Shown: positions 41,764 to 51,118, counted from the first letter of the stretch. The stretch: 64,000 nucleotides of DNA from Euryhalocaulis caribicus (GCF_000412185.1 NZ_ASJA01000001.1:306917-370916), one strand, 5' to 3'. The notes: a model not told the origin generated them from the letters alone. Numbers and translations: made by a program.

Positions 41764-43162
41764 ATGACACAGGGCGCCGACGCCGTGGAGCGCGATTTCG
41801 ATCTGGGAGACGCTGCTTTCCACGTATTCAAATATGCCGGATCGGGCCGCATGGGCGGACTGGTTCTGATATTCGCGGTTTATGCCATCCTGCACATCCT
41901 GTTCGCCGCCGGGCTGATCTGGGCCGTTCTGCCTTTCTTTGAAAATTTCTACGCCCTTGCAGGCAATGAACCGGAGACGCCGGCAGAGTTTTTCGCGGCG
42001 ACCAGCCGTATCTGGCTGATGAGCGCGGCGGCCTTCCTTTTCTACTGGATTGTCTACGCCGTGTTCGACGCCGCGCTTCTGCGCTGGTTTTTACGGGCGC
42101 AGCGCCATGCCGCGCTTTGGCGGCGGCGAATTCCAGCTGATGATCATCTCGGTCTTCTGGGTGATCCTGATGTTGCTGGTCTGGGTGCCCAATATGGTGC
42201 TGCTGTCGGCAGGGGCGGCGCTGGAAAGCACTGCGCTGATGGCCGGGGCGGTCCTGTTCATACTTGTCAGCCTGTGGCTGATGATCTGGGTCGGCGTAAA
42301 GTTCGCCCCGGCGGCGGCGCTGACCATCCATGACCGCCGCTTCAGCTTCTTCAGGGCATTTGGCGCCACGAAAGATGTTTTCTGGACGATGCTGGGCGCG
42401 TTCGTCATCGCCTATCTGATCTATTTCGCGATCTCATTCGCCGTATCCACCATTGGCCAGGTCGTGCTGGTCGTCGTGGCCGGAATGAATTTCGGCGAGA
42501 TGATGTTCGTCGATCCCGACACGGTGAGCGATGAAGACATCATGGCGATGTTCGAGCAGTTTCTGAGCCGGGACGCGCTGATCATCATCGGCGTTCTGAC
42601 CTTCGTTTCCCTGATCCCGCAATTCCTGCTGCAGGCGTCATTCGCCGGCATCAACGCCTATCGCGTCAAGCAGCGCGCATTGCTGGATACGCCGCCCCCT
42701 GAGGCGGAAGCGGAAATTCCGGCGCCGGTCCAGCCCGGCCCGGCCGGGTCATCGGCCGAGCCGGAGTCCGAAGAAGACGCCGGGACGATCCCGGTTGCGG
42801 CGACGGCCGCCGCGGCGCCGGTTGCAATGGCTGCGGCCGATCAGGCGCCGCCGCATGATCCAGCCCCTGATGAAGCCGAAAGCGCTCAAGAGCAGGCGGA
42901 GCCGGAATCCGGCGCCCCGGAGGAGGAAGAACATCCTGACCCTGTCACGGGCGCGATCGCCGCGCTGGAGGCGTCTCAACATGAGGCCGCCGAAGTCCGG
43001 GATGACGAGGCCGCCGCGACCGAGGCCGATGAGGATGAGTCTCAGGATCTCACGGATACGGAAACTCGGACTGAAGACGCGGAGCGTGACGAAGCACCGG
43101 CGCCCTCCAGCCCGGACAGCGAGCCGACCGAAACCGATGACGAGGATGGAAACCGCACGTGA
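41764..43162 (+). pseudogene. Polytopic membrane protein, paralogue C, broken by a 1-nt frameshift
   Basis: The first frame (from ATG 41764) runs through two TM helices into ALLRWF and then loses sense; a second frame carries on with GRSAMPRFGGGEFQLMIIS, four TM helices, the paralogue motif VKFAPAAALTIHDRRF-x6-F-x-ATKD, and a long acidic Pro/Glu/Ala tail to 43162. Removing one T from the run TTTTT at 42088-42092 joins them into one 465-residue protein with RWFYGRSAMPRF. The paralogues confirm that both halves belong together. It could be a real mutation, a slippery expression switch or a base-calling error. Its end overlaps the next start. Confidence 0.75.
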
Positions 43163-44097
43163 GCGGCCAGCGCGCGGTTTTCCCCCCGCCGCCTGACACG
43201 GCGCGTCTGACCTATGTCTGGGCCGCGCCGCTGGTGGCGCTGGGCTTTGTCGCCCTGATCCAGCTTCCGGTTCTGTTGATCGTGTTCGTGGGGATTGCCG
43301 CCGGCGGCGTCCTGACAGGCGGCGAGGCGACGCCGGATCTGATGTTCTGGCCTCTGGCGGCGGGGATCGCCGTGGGCTTCGGGTTCCTCATACTGGTCAC
43401 GGTCTTCTGGCTACGCGGCTTCGAAAGGCGTTCGGTCAGAACCGCAGGATGGACGGGCCCCAACAGCTTTGGCCGCTATGTGAGAGGGCTGGCGGCCGGT
43501 CTGATGATTGCCGCCGTTATGATCGGCGTGGACGCGGCGATGGCGCCTGACGAGGCGGGCGCGCTGATCGAAGGTTTGAGCCTGATGGCCGGCTCCCCCG
43601 GCTGGCTTGTCATCCTTGCCGCTCTGGCGGTCATGTTCGCGATCCAGTCCGGCGCCGAGGAGTTCACGTTTCGCGGCTGGATGCTGTCCGCCATCGCGGC
43701 GCGCCGCGGCGCGGCCATGGCGATCATCATCAGCTCCATAACCTTCGCGCTGGCGCATGTTCATTACGTGTTGCTGGCGCCCATGGCGGGGCTGGTGGCG
43801 ATAGCAGGGGTAGGGTTTGTCGGGACAGCCTTCGCTTTCTACGCAATCCGGGAGGGCTCGGTGATAGGCGTCGCCGGCGCCCACGCCGCGTATAATTTCT
43901 CGCTGGTGGTTGCGGTCATCGCCGGTCTGGCGGCGCGCAGCGAAGGGAGCAATCCGGCGGCGGTCTCCGTGGAAGCGTTCATGGAAGCAACGCAAGTCGA
44001 GGCTTTCGAACCATCCATGGCGATCAGTGCGGGATTGCTGGCGCTGATTGCTCTGGGTATTGCCCTGATTGGCAGGCGCAAGGCCCCGGCGGGGTGA
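43159..44097 (+). CDS. CPBP-family intramembrane metalloprotease
   Basis: A 312-residue protein with about eight hydrophobic helices and the three CPBP (CAAX protease/bacteriocin-processing) motifs: EEFTFRG (the EExxxR site), ALAHVHY and GAHAAYNF, whose glutamates and histidines form the predicted metal site. The GTG start overlaps the stop of paralogue C (GTGA), so it is in the same transcript. The substrate is not known; family members process membrane proteins or handle prenyl-like tails. Confidence 0.85.
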   Translation: MSGQRAVFPPPPDTARLTYVWAAPLVALGFVALIQLPVLLIVFVGIAAGGVLTGGEATPDLMFWPLAAGIAVGFGFLILVTVFWLRGFERRSVRTAGWTGPNSFGRYVRGLAAGLMIAAVMIGVDAAMAPDEAGALIEGLSLMAGSPGWLVILAALAVMFAIQSGAEEFTFRGWMLSAIAARRGAAMAIIISSITFALAHVHYVLLAPMAGLVAIAGVGFVGTAFAFYAIREGSVIGVAGAHAAYNFSLVVAVIAGLAARSEGSNPAAVSVEAFMEATQVEAFEPSMAISAGLLALIALGIALIGRRKAPAG

Positions 44098-44145
44098 ACC
44101 ATCAAACCCCGATTGCGTTCTGATCAGCAGATTAAGGCGGATCAG

Positions 44146-44754
44146 ATGGCAAACAATGGCGACGATAAGCGTCCCATGACGCTTGTTCAGGTGCTGGAGA
44201 AAATCCAGTCCCGCGAAGACGACGATGACGATGAGCTGGACGTCGGCGAAGTCCTGTCCGCTTTCGGACCGCGCTCCTACGGGCCGCTCCTGCTGGTCCC
44301 GGCCCTGATCTCCGTGCTTCCCGGCATCGGCGCCCTGCCGGGCGTCAGTTGGGGCGCTGCGCTTCTGGTGGTGCTGATTTCCGTTCAGTTCGTCTTCAAT
44401 CGCAGGGAGCTCTGGTTGCCCGGCCCATTGCGCAGGGCGGCCATACCGCGCGATTCCTTCGACAAAATGGTCAACCGGTTCAAACCCTGGCTCGCACGGG
44501 TGGACCGTCTATTCAAGCCGCGCCTGGAACAGCTCCTGAACCCGGCCTCGGCGTGGCTCGTGTCGCTGGTCTGCCTTGCGATGGGGTTCGCCATGTTCGC
44601 GTTTTCCGTCATTCCGGGCGGCATCGTCATCCCCGGGATGGCGGTCGTGCTGTTGTCTCTCGGCTTGACCAGCCATGACGGATTCGTGGTTCTTCTGGGT
44701 CTGGCCGCGTCTTTGGCGTCGGGCGGAGTGCTGGTCTGGCTGTTCGTGCTCTAG
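44146..44754 (+). CDS. ExoD-family membrane protein
   Basis: A 202-residue protein of the ExoD family, named after a Rhizobium gene needed for exopolysaccharide and alkaline tolerance. After a 45-residue acidic N-terminus comes the signature [28 protein letters not shown] and about four TM helices. GGCGGA precedes the ATG at 44146; the earlier TTG at 44113 is less likely. The stop shares the 4-nt palindrome CTAG with the uvrA stop. No polysaccharide genes are nearby. Confidence 0.83.
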   Translation: MANNGDDKRPMTLVQVLEKIQSREDDDDDELDVGEVLSAFGPRSYGPLLLVPALISVLPGIGALPGVSWGAALLVVLISVQFVFNRRELWLPGPLRRAAIPRDSFDKMVNRFKPWLARVDRLFKPRLEQLLNPASAWLVSLVCLAMGFAMFAFSVIPGGIVIPGMAVVLLSLGLTSHDGFVVLLGLAASLASGGVLVWLFVL

Positions 44755-47642
44755 GCGCTTTTTTTCTGTTCTTTCGCCCGTTCGGCATGACGGTCCAGCA
44801 CAGGCTTGAGGAAACGCCCGGTCCAGCTCCGCTCGACCTTGGCCACGTCCTCCGGAGAGCCCGCAGCGACAATCTCGCCGCCGCCGTCGCCGCCTTCCGG
44901 GCCGATATCCACCAGCCAGTCCGCCTGCTTGATGACGTCCAGATTATGCTCGATCACCACGACGGTATTGCCGGTGTCCACCAGCGCCTGAAGCACCTCC
45001 AGCAGCTTACGCACGTCCTCGAAGTGCAGACCGGTCGTCGGTTCGTCGAGAATATAGAGCGTGCGTCCCGTCGCACGCTTGGACAGCTCCCGCGCCAGCT
45101 TGACCCGTTGGGCCTCGCCCCCGGAGAGAGTCGTCGCCTGCTGGCCGATCTTCACATAACCGAGGCCCACACGCTCCAGCGTCACCAGCTTGTCCCGGAT
45201 GGACGGGACGGCTTTGAAGAAGGCGGCGCCTTCCTCCACCGTCATATCGAGAACTTCGGCTATCGACTTGTTTTTATATTTGATTTCCAGCGTTTCGCGA
45301 TTGTATCGCGCGCCGTCGCAGACATCGCAGGTGACATAGACGTCGGGCAGGAAATGCATCTCGATCTTGATGACGCCGTCGCCCTTGCACGCCTCGCAGC
45401 GGCCGCCTTTCACATTGAAGCTGAAGCGTCCGGGCTTGAAGCCGCGCGCCTTGGACTCCGGCAGGTTCGCGAACCAGTCCCGGATCGGGGTGAAGGCGCC
45501 GGTATAGGTCGCCGGGTTGGAGCGCGGGGTGCGGCCAATCGGCGACTGGTCGATATCGATAACCTTGTCCAGCTGCTCCAGGCCCAGCACGTCGTCATGG
45601 GGCAGCGGCGGCATGGACGCCCCGTTCAGGTGGCGCGCGGCCGCCTTGTAGAGCGTCTCGATGGTCAGGGTGGACTTGCCGCCGCCCGACACGCCCGTCA
45701 CGCACACGAACAGCCCCAGCGGAAACTCCGCATCGACGTCCTTTAGGTTATTGCCCGTCGCGCCTTTCACGGTGACCACGCGCTTGGCCTTACATTTGCG
45801 CCGTTGATCGGGCAGGGGCACTTCCGCTTCGCCGGACAGGTATTTGCCCGTCAGGCTTTTCGGATTGGCCATGATCTCGGCCGGCTTGCCCTCGGCCACC
45901 ACATGGCCGCCATGCACGCCCGCCGCCGGACCCATATCGATGACATGGTCGGCGGTCAGGATGGCTTCCTCGTCGTGCTCCACCACGATCACGGTATTGC
46001 CCAGATCGCGCAGCCCCTGCAGGCTTTCCAGCAGGCGCTCATTGTCGCGCTGGTGCAGGCCGATGGAGGGTTCATCCAGCACATAAAGAACCCCGGTGAG
46101 GCCGGAGCCGATCTGGCTGGCCAGCCGGATGCGCTGGCTTTCACCGCCGGAAAGCGTTCCGGAAGAACGGCTTAGCGTGAGATACTCAAGCCCGACATCG
46201 ACCAGAAACTTTAACCGCTCGCGGATTTCCTTGAGGATCCGGTAGGCGATGGCCTTGTCCTTTTCGGACAGCGTCGCCTCCACCGTGTCAAACCATTCCC
46301 GGGCGTGCTGGATCGATTTCTCGGCGGCCGCGGATATATCGATACCGTCAATCTTTACCGCCAACGCCTCGTCTTTCAGGCGCTTGCCGCCGCAACGCTC
46401 ACAAGGCGCGGCGGACTGAAAGCGGGACAGCTCCTCGCGCATCCAGGCGGACTCGGTTTCCTTCCACCGGCGCTCCAGATTGGGGATGACGCCTTCGAAC
46501 GGCTTGGTCGTCTCGAACTTTCGGACCTCGTCGTCATAGGTGAAGCGGACCTTGTCGCCGCCCGTGCCATAGAGCACGACCTGACGGAAATCCTCATCCA
46601 GCTCCCGCCAAGGCTTGGTCATCGGCGCCTTGTAGTGCTTGGCCAGTGCGCGGAGCGTCTGCAGATAGAGTTTCGAGGTTGTCCGGGTCCATGGCTTGAT
46701 CGCGCCGGCGTCCAGACTCTTGGACGGATCGGGCACGACCAGCGCCGGGTCGAACTGAAGCTCCAGCCCCAGCCCGTCGCATTCCGGGCAGGCCCCGAAC
46801 GGGTTGTTGAACGAGAACAGGCGCGGCTCGATCTCCGGGATCGTGAAGCCCGAAACCGGACAGGCAAACTTTTCCGAGAAGATGATCCGCTCGGCGTTGC
46901 CCTTCTTGTCGGTTTCGTCGGCCAGCTCCGCCACGGCGATGCCATCGGCAAGCTCCAGCGCGGTTTCCAGCGAATCCGCCAGCCGCGTTTCCAGACCTTC
47001 GCGTACGACCAGCCGGTCCACGACCACGTCGATGTCGTGCTTGAATTTCTTGTCCAGCTCCGGCGCGTCTTCAATCGGATAGAATTCGCCATCCACCTTC
47101 ACGCGCTGGAAACCGCGCTTCATCAGCTCCGCGAATTCCTTGCGGTATTCGCCCTTACGGCCCCGCACGATGGGGGCCAGCAGGTAAAGCCGCGTGCCCT
47201 CGTCCATGGCCAGAATGCGGTCGGCCATTTGGCTCACCGTCTGGCTGGTGATCGGCTCGCCCGTGGCGGGGGAGTAGGGCACGCCCACCCGCGCCCAGAG
47301 CAGGCGCATATAGTCGTAAATCTCGGTGACGGTGCCGACCGTGGAACGCGGATTCTTGGACGTCGTTTTCTGCTCGATGGAGATCGCCGGCGACAGACCC
47401 TCGATCGAATCCACGTCCGGCTTCTGCATCAGCTCCAGGAACTGGCGCGCATAGGCCGACAGCGACTCCACATAGCGCCGCTGTCCCTCGGCATAGATGG
47501 TGTCGAACGCCAGCGACGACTTGCCGGACCCGGACAGGCCGGTGATCACCACCAGCTCGTCCCGAGGGATCTCGACCGTGACGTCGCGCAGATTGTGTTC
47601 GCGCGCGCCCTGCACGCGAATGGATTTCAAGCTTTCAGCCAT
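44751..47642 (-). CDS. uvrA: UvrA, excinuclease ABC subunit A
   Basis: The 963-residue damage-recognition ATPase of nucleotide excision repair. Two ABC modules are visible: Walker [10 protein letters not shown] at residue 32 or so, and [15 protein letters not shown] in the second half, each with its LSGGE signature ([11 protein letters not shown] and TLSGGEAQR). The second zinc module (CEAC...CDVC) is complete. The first reads CPVSG...CPEC and lacks one of its four cysteines, a change also expected in relatives of this lineage. It is divergent from ssb over a LexA box, so it should be SOS-induced. Confidence 0.96.
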   Translation of the reverse strand: MAESLKSIRVQGAREHNLRDVTVEIPRDELVVITGLSGSGKSSLAFDTIYAEGQRRYVESLSAYARQFLELMQKPDVDSIEGLSPAISIEQKTTSKNPRSTVGTVTEIYDYMRLLWARVGVPYSPATGEPITSQTVSQMADRILAMDEGTRLYLLAPIVRGRKGEYRKEFAELMKRGFQRVKVDGEFYPIEDAPELDKKFKHDIDVVVDRLVVREGLETRLADSLETALELADGIAVAELADETDKKGNAERIIFSEKFACPVSGFTIPEIEPRLFSFNNPFGACPECDGLGLELQFDPALVVPDPSKSLDAGAIKPWTRTTSKLYLQTLRALAKHYKAPMTKPWRELDEDFRQVVLYGTGGDKVRFTYDDEVRKFETTKPFEGVIPNLERRWKETESAWMREELSRFQSAAPCERCGGKRLKDEALAVKIDGIDISAAAEKSIQHAREWFDTVEATLSEKDKAIAYRILKEIRERLKFLVDVGLEYLTLSRSSGTLSGGESQRIRLASQIGSGLTGVLYVLDEPSIGLHQRDNERLLESLQGLRDLGNTVIVVEHDEEAILTADHVIDMGPAAGVHGGHVVAEGKPAEIMANPKSLTGKYLSGEAEVPLPDQRRKCKAKRVVTVKGATGNNLKDVDAEFPLGLFVCVTGVSGGGKSTLTIETLYKAAARHLNGASMPPLPHDDVLGLEQLDKVIDIDQSPIGRTPRSNPATYTGAFTPIRDWFANLPESKARGFKPGRFSFNVKGGRCEACKGDGVIKIEMHFLPDVYVTCDVCDGARYNRETLEIKYKNKSIAEVLDMTVEEGAAFFKAVPSIRDKLVTLERVGLGYVKIGQQATTLSGGEAQRVKLARELSKRATGRTLYILDEPTTGLHFEDVRKLLEVLQALVDTGNTVVVIEHNLDVIKQADWLVDIGPEGGDGGGEIVAAGSPEDVAKVERSWTGRFLKPVLDRHAERAKEQKKSA

Positions 47643-47715
47643 AGGACCGTCTTAAACGTCTCGAGCCGGCGAATCGAACTTCGCCGTATTTTTACGACAG
47701 GATGTTTGACGATGC

Positions 47716-47730
47716 GAACATAATGTGAAC
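47716..47730. promoter_or_regulatory. LexA (SOS) box between uvrA and ssb
   Basis: GAACATAATGTGAAC is an exact GAAC-N7-GAAC direct repeat, the LexA target of alphaproteobacteria (GTTC-N7-GTTC on the other strand). It lies 74 nt upstream of the uvrA start codon and 119 nt before the ssb start, where it could repress both divergent genes, uvrA most directly. Confidence 0.8.
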
Positions 47731-47848
47731 ATCTTATGCGCCGCCCGCGCCGTCATCCACAGGCCAGATGGGGCGGACGCTTTAGATGGCAAGCCGCTCG
47801 CGGCATAAGCAACACAGCGAATTCGAAGAATCGGTATGGAGAGGTCTC

Positions 47849-48319
47849 ATGGCCGGCAGCGTCAATAAAGTCATTCTGGTGGGCAATCTGGGGCGCGACC
47901 CGGAAATCCGCTCGCTGAATTCCGGCGATCGCGTCGCCAATCTGCGTCTCGCAACCTCGGAAAACTGGCGTGACAAGGCCAGCGGCGAGCGGCGCGAGAA
48001 GACGGAATGGCACTCCATCGCCATCTTCAATGAGAACCTCGTGAAGGTCGCGGAGAATTATCTGCGCAAGGGCTCCAAGGTTTATATCGAGGGTCAACTC
48101 CAGACCCGTAAATGGCAGGACCAGCAGGGGCAGGACAAATACACGACCGAGATCGTGCTGCAGAAATTCCGCGGCGAGCTTCAGATGCTCGACTCCAAGG
48201 GCGAGGGCGGCGGCTCCTATGGCGGCGGCTCCAGCGACCAGGGCGGTTATTCGTCTGGCGGCGGCTCCGGCGGCGGTCAGAAGGAAGATTTCGAACTCGA
48301 CGACGAAATCCCGTTCTAG
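47849..48319 (+). CDS. ssb: Single-stranded DNA-binding protein
   Basis: A 156-residue SSB. The OB fold runs [17 protein letters not shown] to about residue 112 and includes ENWRDK, TEWHSI and [12 protein letters not shown] glycine/serine-rich linker follows, and the C-terminal acidic tip DDEIPF, which recruits partner proteins, is intact. GGAGAGG lies 4 nt before the ATG at 47849; the frame upstream is not part of the family. It is divergent from uvrA over the LexA box. Confidence 0.96.
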   Translation: MAGSVNKVILVGNLGRDPEIRSLNSGDRVANLRLATSENWRDKASGERREKTEWHSIAIFNENLVKVAENYLRKGSKVYIEGQLQTRKWQDQQGQDKYTTEIVLQKFRGELQMLDSKGEGGGSYGGGSSDQGGYSSGGGSGGGQKEDFELDDEIPF

Positions 48320-48335
48320 GGGCTGACGCCAGACC

Positions 48336-48728
48336 ATGCGCGTCCTGATACTCGGCGGTTACGGGTTTGTCGGCGCGCAACTGATGGCGGCCCTCTCACA
48401 ACGCGGCCATGATGTATGCGGCGCCGGGCGGGACATTGATTTCGCCCGGCGCCGTTATGCGTTCTGGGACTGGGCCGAGATCGATTTCGCCGATCCGCCG
48501 GCACCGCCCCGCTGGGCGGAAATTCTGAACGGCGTCGACGCTGTCATAAATTGCGTCGGCGTGCTGCAGGACGGCGGCGGGGATTCCACCCGCACGGCGC
48601 ACATATCCGGCGCGGAGAGCGTGTTCCGGGCGTGCGAGGCGAATGGCGTCCGCCGGTTCATACAGATCTCGGCCGTCTCGGATGGCCCGCTTTCGCGGGA
48701 GTTCTTGCGATTTTCGCCCTCATGGTGA
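48336..48728 (+). pseudogene. Truncated NAD(P)-binding epimerase/dehydrogenase-like remnant
   Basis: A 130-residue frame with the N-terminal Rossmann fold of NmrA/NDUFA9-like atypical short-chain dehydrogenases: VLILGGYGFVGAQLMAALSQRGH, VDAVINCVGVLQ and ISAVSD. It stops where full-length relatives continue with the active-site and C-terminal parts for another 150-300 residues, and no continuation is seen in any frame of the next 118 nt. It is therefore a C-terminal deletion remnant. It starts 16 nt after ssb and could still be translated as a small protein. Confidence 0.65.
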
Positions 48729-48743
48729 CCCGGCCCGTTTTTT

Positions 48744-48780
48744 CCTGATCGCTGACATGCGGGAACGCATGGGGATCAGG
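48744..48780. other. Two-tier stem-loop with GGAA tetraloop
   Basis: An outer pair CCTGATC/GATCAGG encloses an inner perfect stem CATGCG-GGAA-CGCATG, with asymmetric internal loops of 5 and 2 nt. It lies between the epimerase remnant and the MATE gene. A run of T precedes it on the plus strand, so it is not a standard terminator on either strand. Confidence 0.45.
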
Positions 48781-48846
48781 GGTCGACTTCCCGCCGCCTT
48801 GGCTTAGGAACGCCCGGCAAGGCTATTGAACGGCGCGGCGCGAGAC

Positions 48847-50238
48847 ATGAGCAACCGGAACGCAATTTCAGTCAGCTGGCGCGACGAATTCCGCGCCACG
48901 TTCCGGCTCGCCTGGCCGCTGATCATCGCGCAGATGGCGCAGATGGCGCTGACCACGACCGACGTCATCATGATGGGCTGGCTGGGGCCGGAGCCGCTGG
49001 CCGCGGGCACGATCGCCATGACGCTGGTCCACCCGGTGATGATCGGGGGCATCGGTTTGCTGACAGCCACCGCGCCGATGATTTCGCAGGCGATCGGCGC
49101 GGGCCGCTACCGGCTGGTGCGGCGCACGGTGCGGCCGGGGCTGTGGATCTCCGTTCTGCTCAGCCTGATCGGCGTGCCGCTCTTGCTGAACGGCGGCCCG
49201 CTTCTGCGGCTGCTGGGGCAGGAGCCGCACCTGACAGTGATGGCGGGCGACTATCTGTTGTTCGCCGCCTGGGCCGTTCCGGCCGCGATTCTCCTCACGC
49301 CGCCCAAATCGCTGATTTCCGCGCGGGGGGATACGCCGGTGATCCTGGGTGTCACGCTGTTCGGCGTCGTCCTGAACGCGTTAAGCAATTACGCGCTGAT
49401 GTTCGGCAATTTCGGATTTCCGCGGATGGAGCTTCAGGGCGCGGGCGTCAGCACCACGCTGACCGCCTGGGCGATGTTCGCGATGTTGCTGGTCTATATC
49501 ACGCGTCATCGCCGCTACCGGCGCTACATGGTGCTGGCGCGGATATGGAAGCCCGACTGGCCGCAGTTCCGTGAAATTTTCCGTATCGGAACGCCGATCG
49601 CCATGACCATGGTGGCGGAGGTCGGCATCTTTGCCGCCGCGGCCATTATGATGGGCTGGCTGGGCGTGAATGAACTCGCCGCCCACGCCGTGGCGGTGCA
49701 ATGCGCGGCCATCGCCTTCATGGTGCCGTTCGGCCTCAGCCAGGCGACAACCATCCGGGTAGGGCTGGCCCACGGGGCAGGCAGCCCGGAGCGGGTCCGC
49801 AAGGCGGGCTACGCATCGCTGGCGCTGGCGGCGGGGTTCGCGGCCACGACCTGCACGCTATTCCTGATCGCGCCGGTTGCGCTGGTCTCGCTCTATCTGG
49901 ATCCCGGTGATCCGGCCAATCAGGCCAGCGTGGCCCTCGCGGCCTCCTATCTTGTCGTCGCGGGCCTGTTTCAGTTCGTGGACGCGGGGCAGGTGGTCTC
50001 CGCCGCCGCTTTGCGCGGGCTGAGCGATACCCGAATTCCGATGATGGTGGCGATCGCCGGTTACTGGCTGGTCGGCGCGCCGCTTGGCTATGTCTGCGCC
50101 TTCACGTTCGGCATGCGCGGGGTCGGAATATGGCTGGGGCTTGCCGCGGGGCTGGCCTTTGTGGCGGTCGTGCTGACCACCCGGTTTTCGCTTCGCGACC
50201 GCCTGGCGGCAAGGCGGACCGTTCAGGCTTCTCCATAA
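48847..50238 (+). CDS. MATE-family multidrug efflux transporter (NorM-like)
   Basis: A 463-residue inner-membrane antiporter with about 12 TM helices in two similar halves. The N-terminal half shows LAWPLIIAQMAQMALTTTDVIMMGWLGPEPLAAG, the pattern of MATE proteins, and the repeat in the second half is EIFRIGTPIAMTMVAEVGIFAAAAIMMGWLGVNELAAHAVA. It should expel cationic drugs in exchange for Na+ or H+. The ATG at 48847 is chosen over a TTG at 48826. The strong terminator at 50243 follows. Confidence 0.9.
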   Translation: MSNRNAISVSWRDEFRATFRLAWPLIIAQMAQMALTTTDVIMMGWLGPEPLAAGTIAMTLVHPVMIGGIGLLTATAPMISQAIGAGRYRLVRRTVRPGLWISVLLSLIGVPLLLNGGPLLRLLGQEPHLTVMAGDYLLFAAWAVPAAILLTPPKSLISARGDTPVILGVTLFGVVLNALSNYALMFGNFGFPRMELQGAGVSTTLTAWAMFAMLLVYITRHRRYRRYMVLARIWKPDWPQFREIFRIGTPIAMTMVAEVGIFAAAAIMMGWLGVNELAAHAVAVQCAAIAFMVPFGLSQATTIRVGLAHGAGSPERVRKAGYASLALAAGFAATTCTLFLIAPVALVSLYLDPGDPANQASVALAASYLVVAGLFQFVDAGQVVSAAALRGLSDTRIPMMVAIAGYWLVGAPLGYVCAFTFGMRGVGIWLGLAAGLAFVAVVLTTRFSLRDRLAARRTVQASP

Positions 50239-50242
50239 AGCA

Positions 50243-50273
50243 AAGCCCCCGGTTTTGGGGAAACCGGGGGCTT
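50243..50273 (+). terminator. Intrinsic terminator after the MATE gene
   Basis: A perfect 13-bp stem (AAGCCCCCGGTTT / AAACCGGGGGCTT) with a TGGGG loop, starting 5 nt after the stop codon and followed by CTATT. On the minus strand the same hairpin would also follow the 36-residue gene, 87 nt after its stop, and is followed there by TGCTTTA, so it may work for both directions. Confidence 0.85.
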
Positions 50274-50359
50274 CTATTCCGTCTCGCGGGCCGCTGCGTG
50301 GGGCTGCTCGATGGGGTTTTCGACGATGCGGACCGCCGAGACGGTGTTCGGTTGGGCGG

Positions 50360-50470
50360 TTAGATGACGGTCGGGGTAAAGGCCGACACGAAGACCGCCG
50401 CGACGCACACGGTCAGCAGCGTGTAGCTGGCGCCGACCATAGCGGAGGTGATTTTGTCGAGACTGAGCAT
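50360..50470 (-). CDS. 36-residue single-TM small protein
   Basis: This short frame encodes a hydrophilic head (MLSLDKITSAM) followed by one hydrophobic segment (about residues 12-31: VGASYTLLTVCVAAVFVSAF) and a short tail, TPTVI. The Shine-Dalgarno sequence AAGGAAG lies 7 nt before the ATG, and a TTGACC-N17-TATCGA promoter and multiple CGATA boxes lie upstream. The tail-anchored or single-pass shape suggests a regulatory membrane micropeptide. It is not recognised as a known family. It might be an artefact, but the ribosome site and promoter are better than those of most genes here. Confidence 0.65.
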   Translation of the reverse strand: MLSLDKITSAMVGASYTLLTVCVAAVFVSAFTPTVI

Positions 50471-50562
50471 TTTGTTTCTTCCTTGGTTTAACGACTTCTC
50501 TTTTCACTTTTGGAGCTCTTGGCGGCTCCGTTGCGGGGCTTGTTTTCCCGTCTTGTTGATTA

Positions 50563-50591
50563 TCGATAAATCCATATCGAATAACGGTCAA
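50563..50591 (-). promoter_or_regulatory. Putative promoter of the 36-residue gene, with an operator-like palindrome
   Basis: On the minus strand TTGACC (50591-50586) and TATCGA (50568-50563) are 17 nt apart. The -10 region lies inside the perfect 10-bp palindrome TTATCGATAA (50560-50569), and a second TATCGAATA lies at 50575-50583, between the two promoter elements. A repressor bound there would block the promoter. The leader to the ATG would be about 85 nt. Confidence 0.5.
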
Positions 50592-50595
50592 GTGG

Positions 50596-50639
50596 TTTTT
50601 ATCGTTTTTCGATGAAGTTTTTTTCATAAACGATAAAAA
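50596..50639. repeat. 12-bp perfect inverted repeat with CGATAA half-sites
   Basis: TTTTTATCGTTT (50596-50607) and AAACGATAAAAA (50628-50639) are exact reverse complements separated by 20 nt, which contain a further TTCGATGAA. It lies just upstream of the promoter of the 36-residue gene in a conspicuously AT-rich stretch and could be an activator or repressor site. Confidence 0.6.
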
Positions 50640-50648
50640 ATGCGACGT

Positions 50649-50678
50649 AAAAAGGCCCGCCAGCGACGCTGACGGGCC
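50649..50678 (-). terminator. Intrinsic terminator of the DUF1761 gene
   Basis: On the minus strand GGCCCGTCAGC and GCTGGCGGGCC pair (one G-U) around a short loop, followed by TTTTT. It lies 27 nt after the DUF1761 stop codon. Confidence 0.8.
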
Positions 50679-50704
50679 ATTAAGTTGCTGAATTTAAATA
50701 AACT

Positions 50705-51118
50705 CTAGTCTCTGAACAGGCTCAGAACGATGGCTGCGGCAACCCAGCCCACCAGAAGGTGCGAGGCATCGATCAGCAACAGCGTTGTCGAGTGGGCGGG
50801 GCTGTAGACCCAGCCATACATGCAAAATGACAGGCCGAAGAACAGCCACAGCACCCCCGCGCGGCGTGCGGCGCCAGCAGGAGAGGCAATGGCGTTCCAG
50901 CGCAGGGCGACGGCCAGGCCGATTGCGGTCAGCAGCGAAATGATAAAGCCGACAGCCATCCAGGCGGGGCTTCCCTCCTGCAGCTCGGCTTCCGTGTAGC
51001 CCATGGCGCTGACCCAGGCCTCGGAGAACAGTACGCCGTACCAAAGGAAGCCGACGGCATAGATGACGATGGCTGCTACAATCACGGCAACCACATTGAT
51101 TCCTGCAATCTTAGGCAT
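50705..51118 (-). CDS. DUF1761 family membrane protein
   Basis: A 137-residue protein with four predicted TM helices. It matches DUF1761: INVVAVIVAAIVIYAVGFLWYGVLFSEAWVSAMGYTEAEL, then a central WMAVGFIISLLTAIGLAVAL and a C-terminal LLIDASHLLVGWVAAA. Function is unknown. GGAGGA lies 6 nt before the ATG at 51118, which rules out the longer frame. It has its own terminator and is divergent from metG. Confidence 0.85.
   Translation of the reverse strand: MPKIAGINVVAVIVAAIVIYAVGFLWYGVLFSEAWVSAMGYTEAELQEGSPAWMAVGFIISLLTAIGLAVALRWNAIASPAGAARRAGVLWLFFGLSFCMYGWVYSPAHSTTLLLIDASHLLVGWVAAAIVLSLFRD

Noticed and set aside
48180..48300. Tandem repeat or CRISPR-like array at the end of ssb
   Set aside because: The Gly/Ser codon repeats encode the normal flexible SSB linker; no spacer-repeat pattern exists here or elsewhere in the window.
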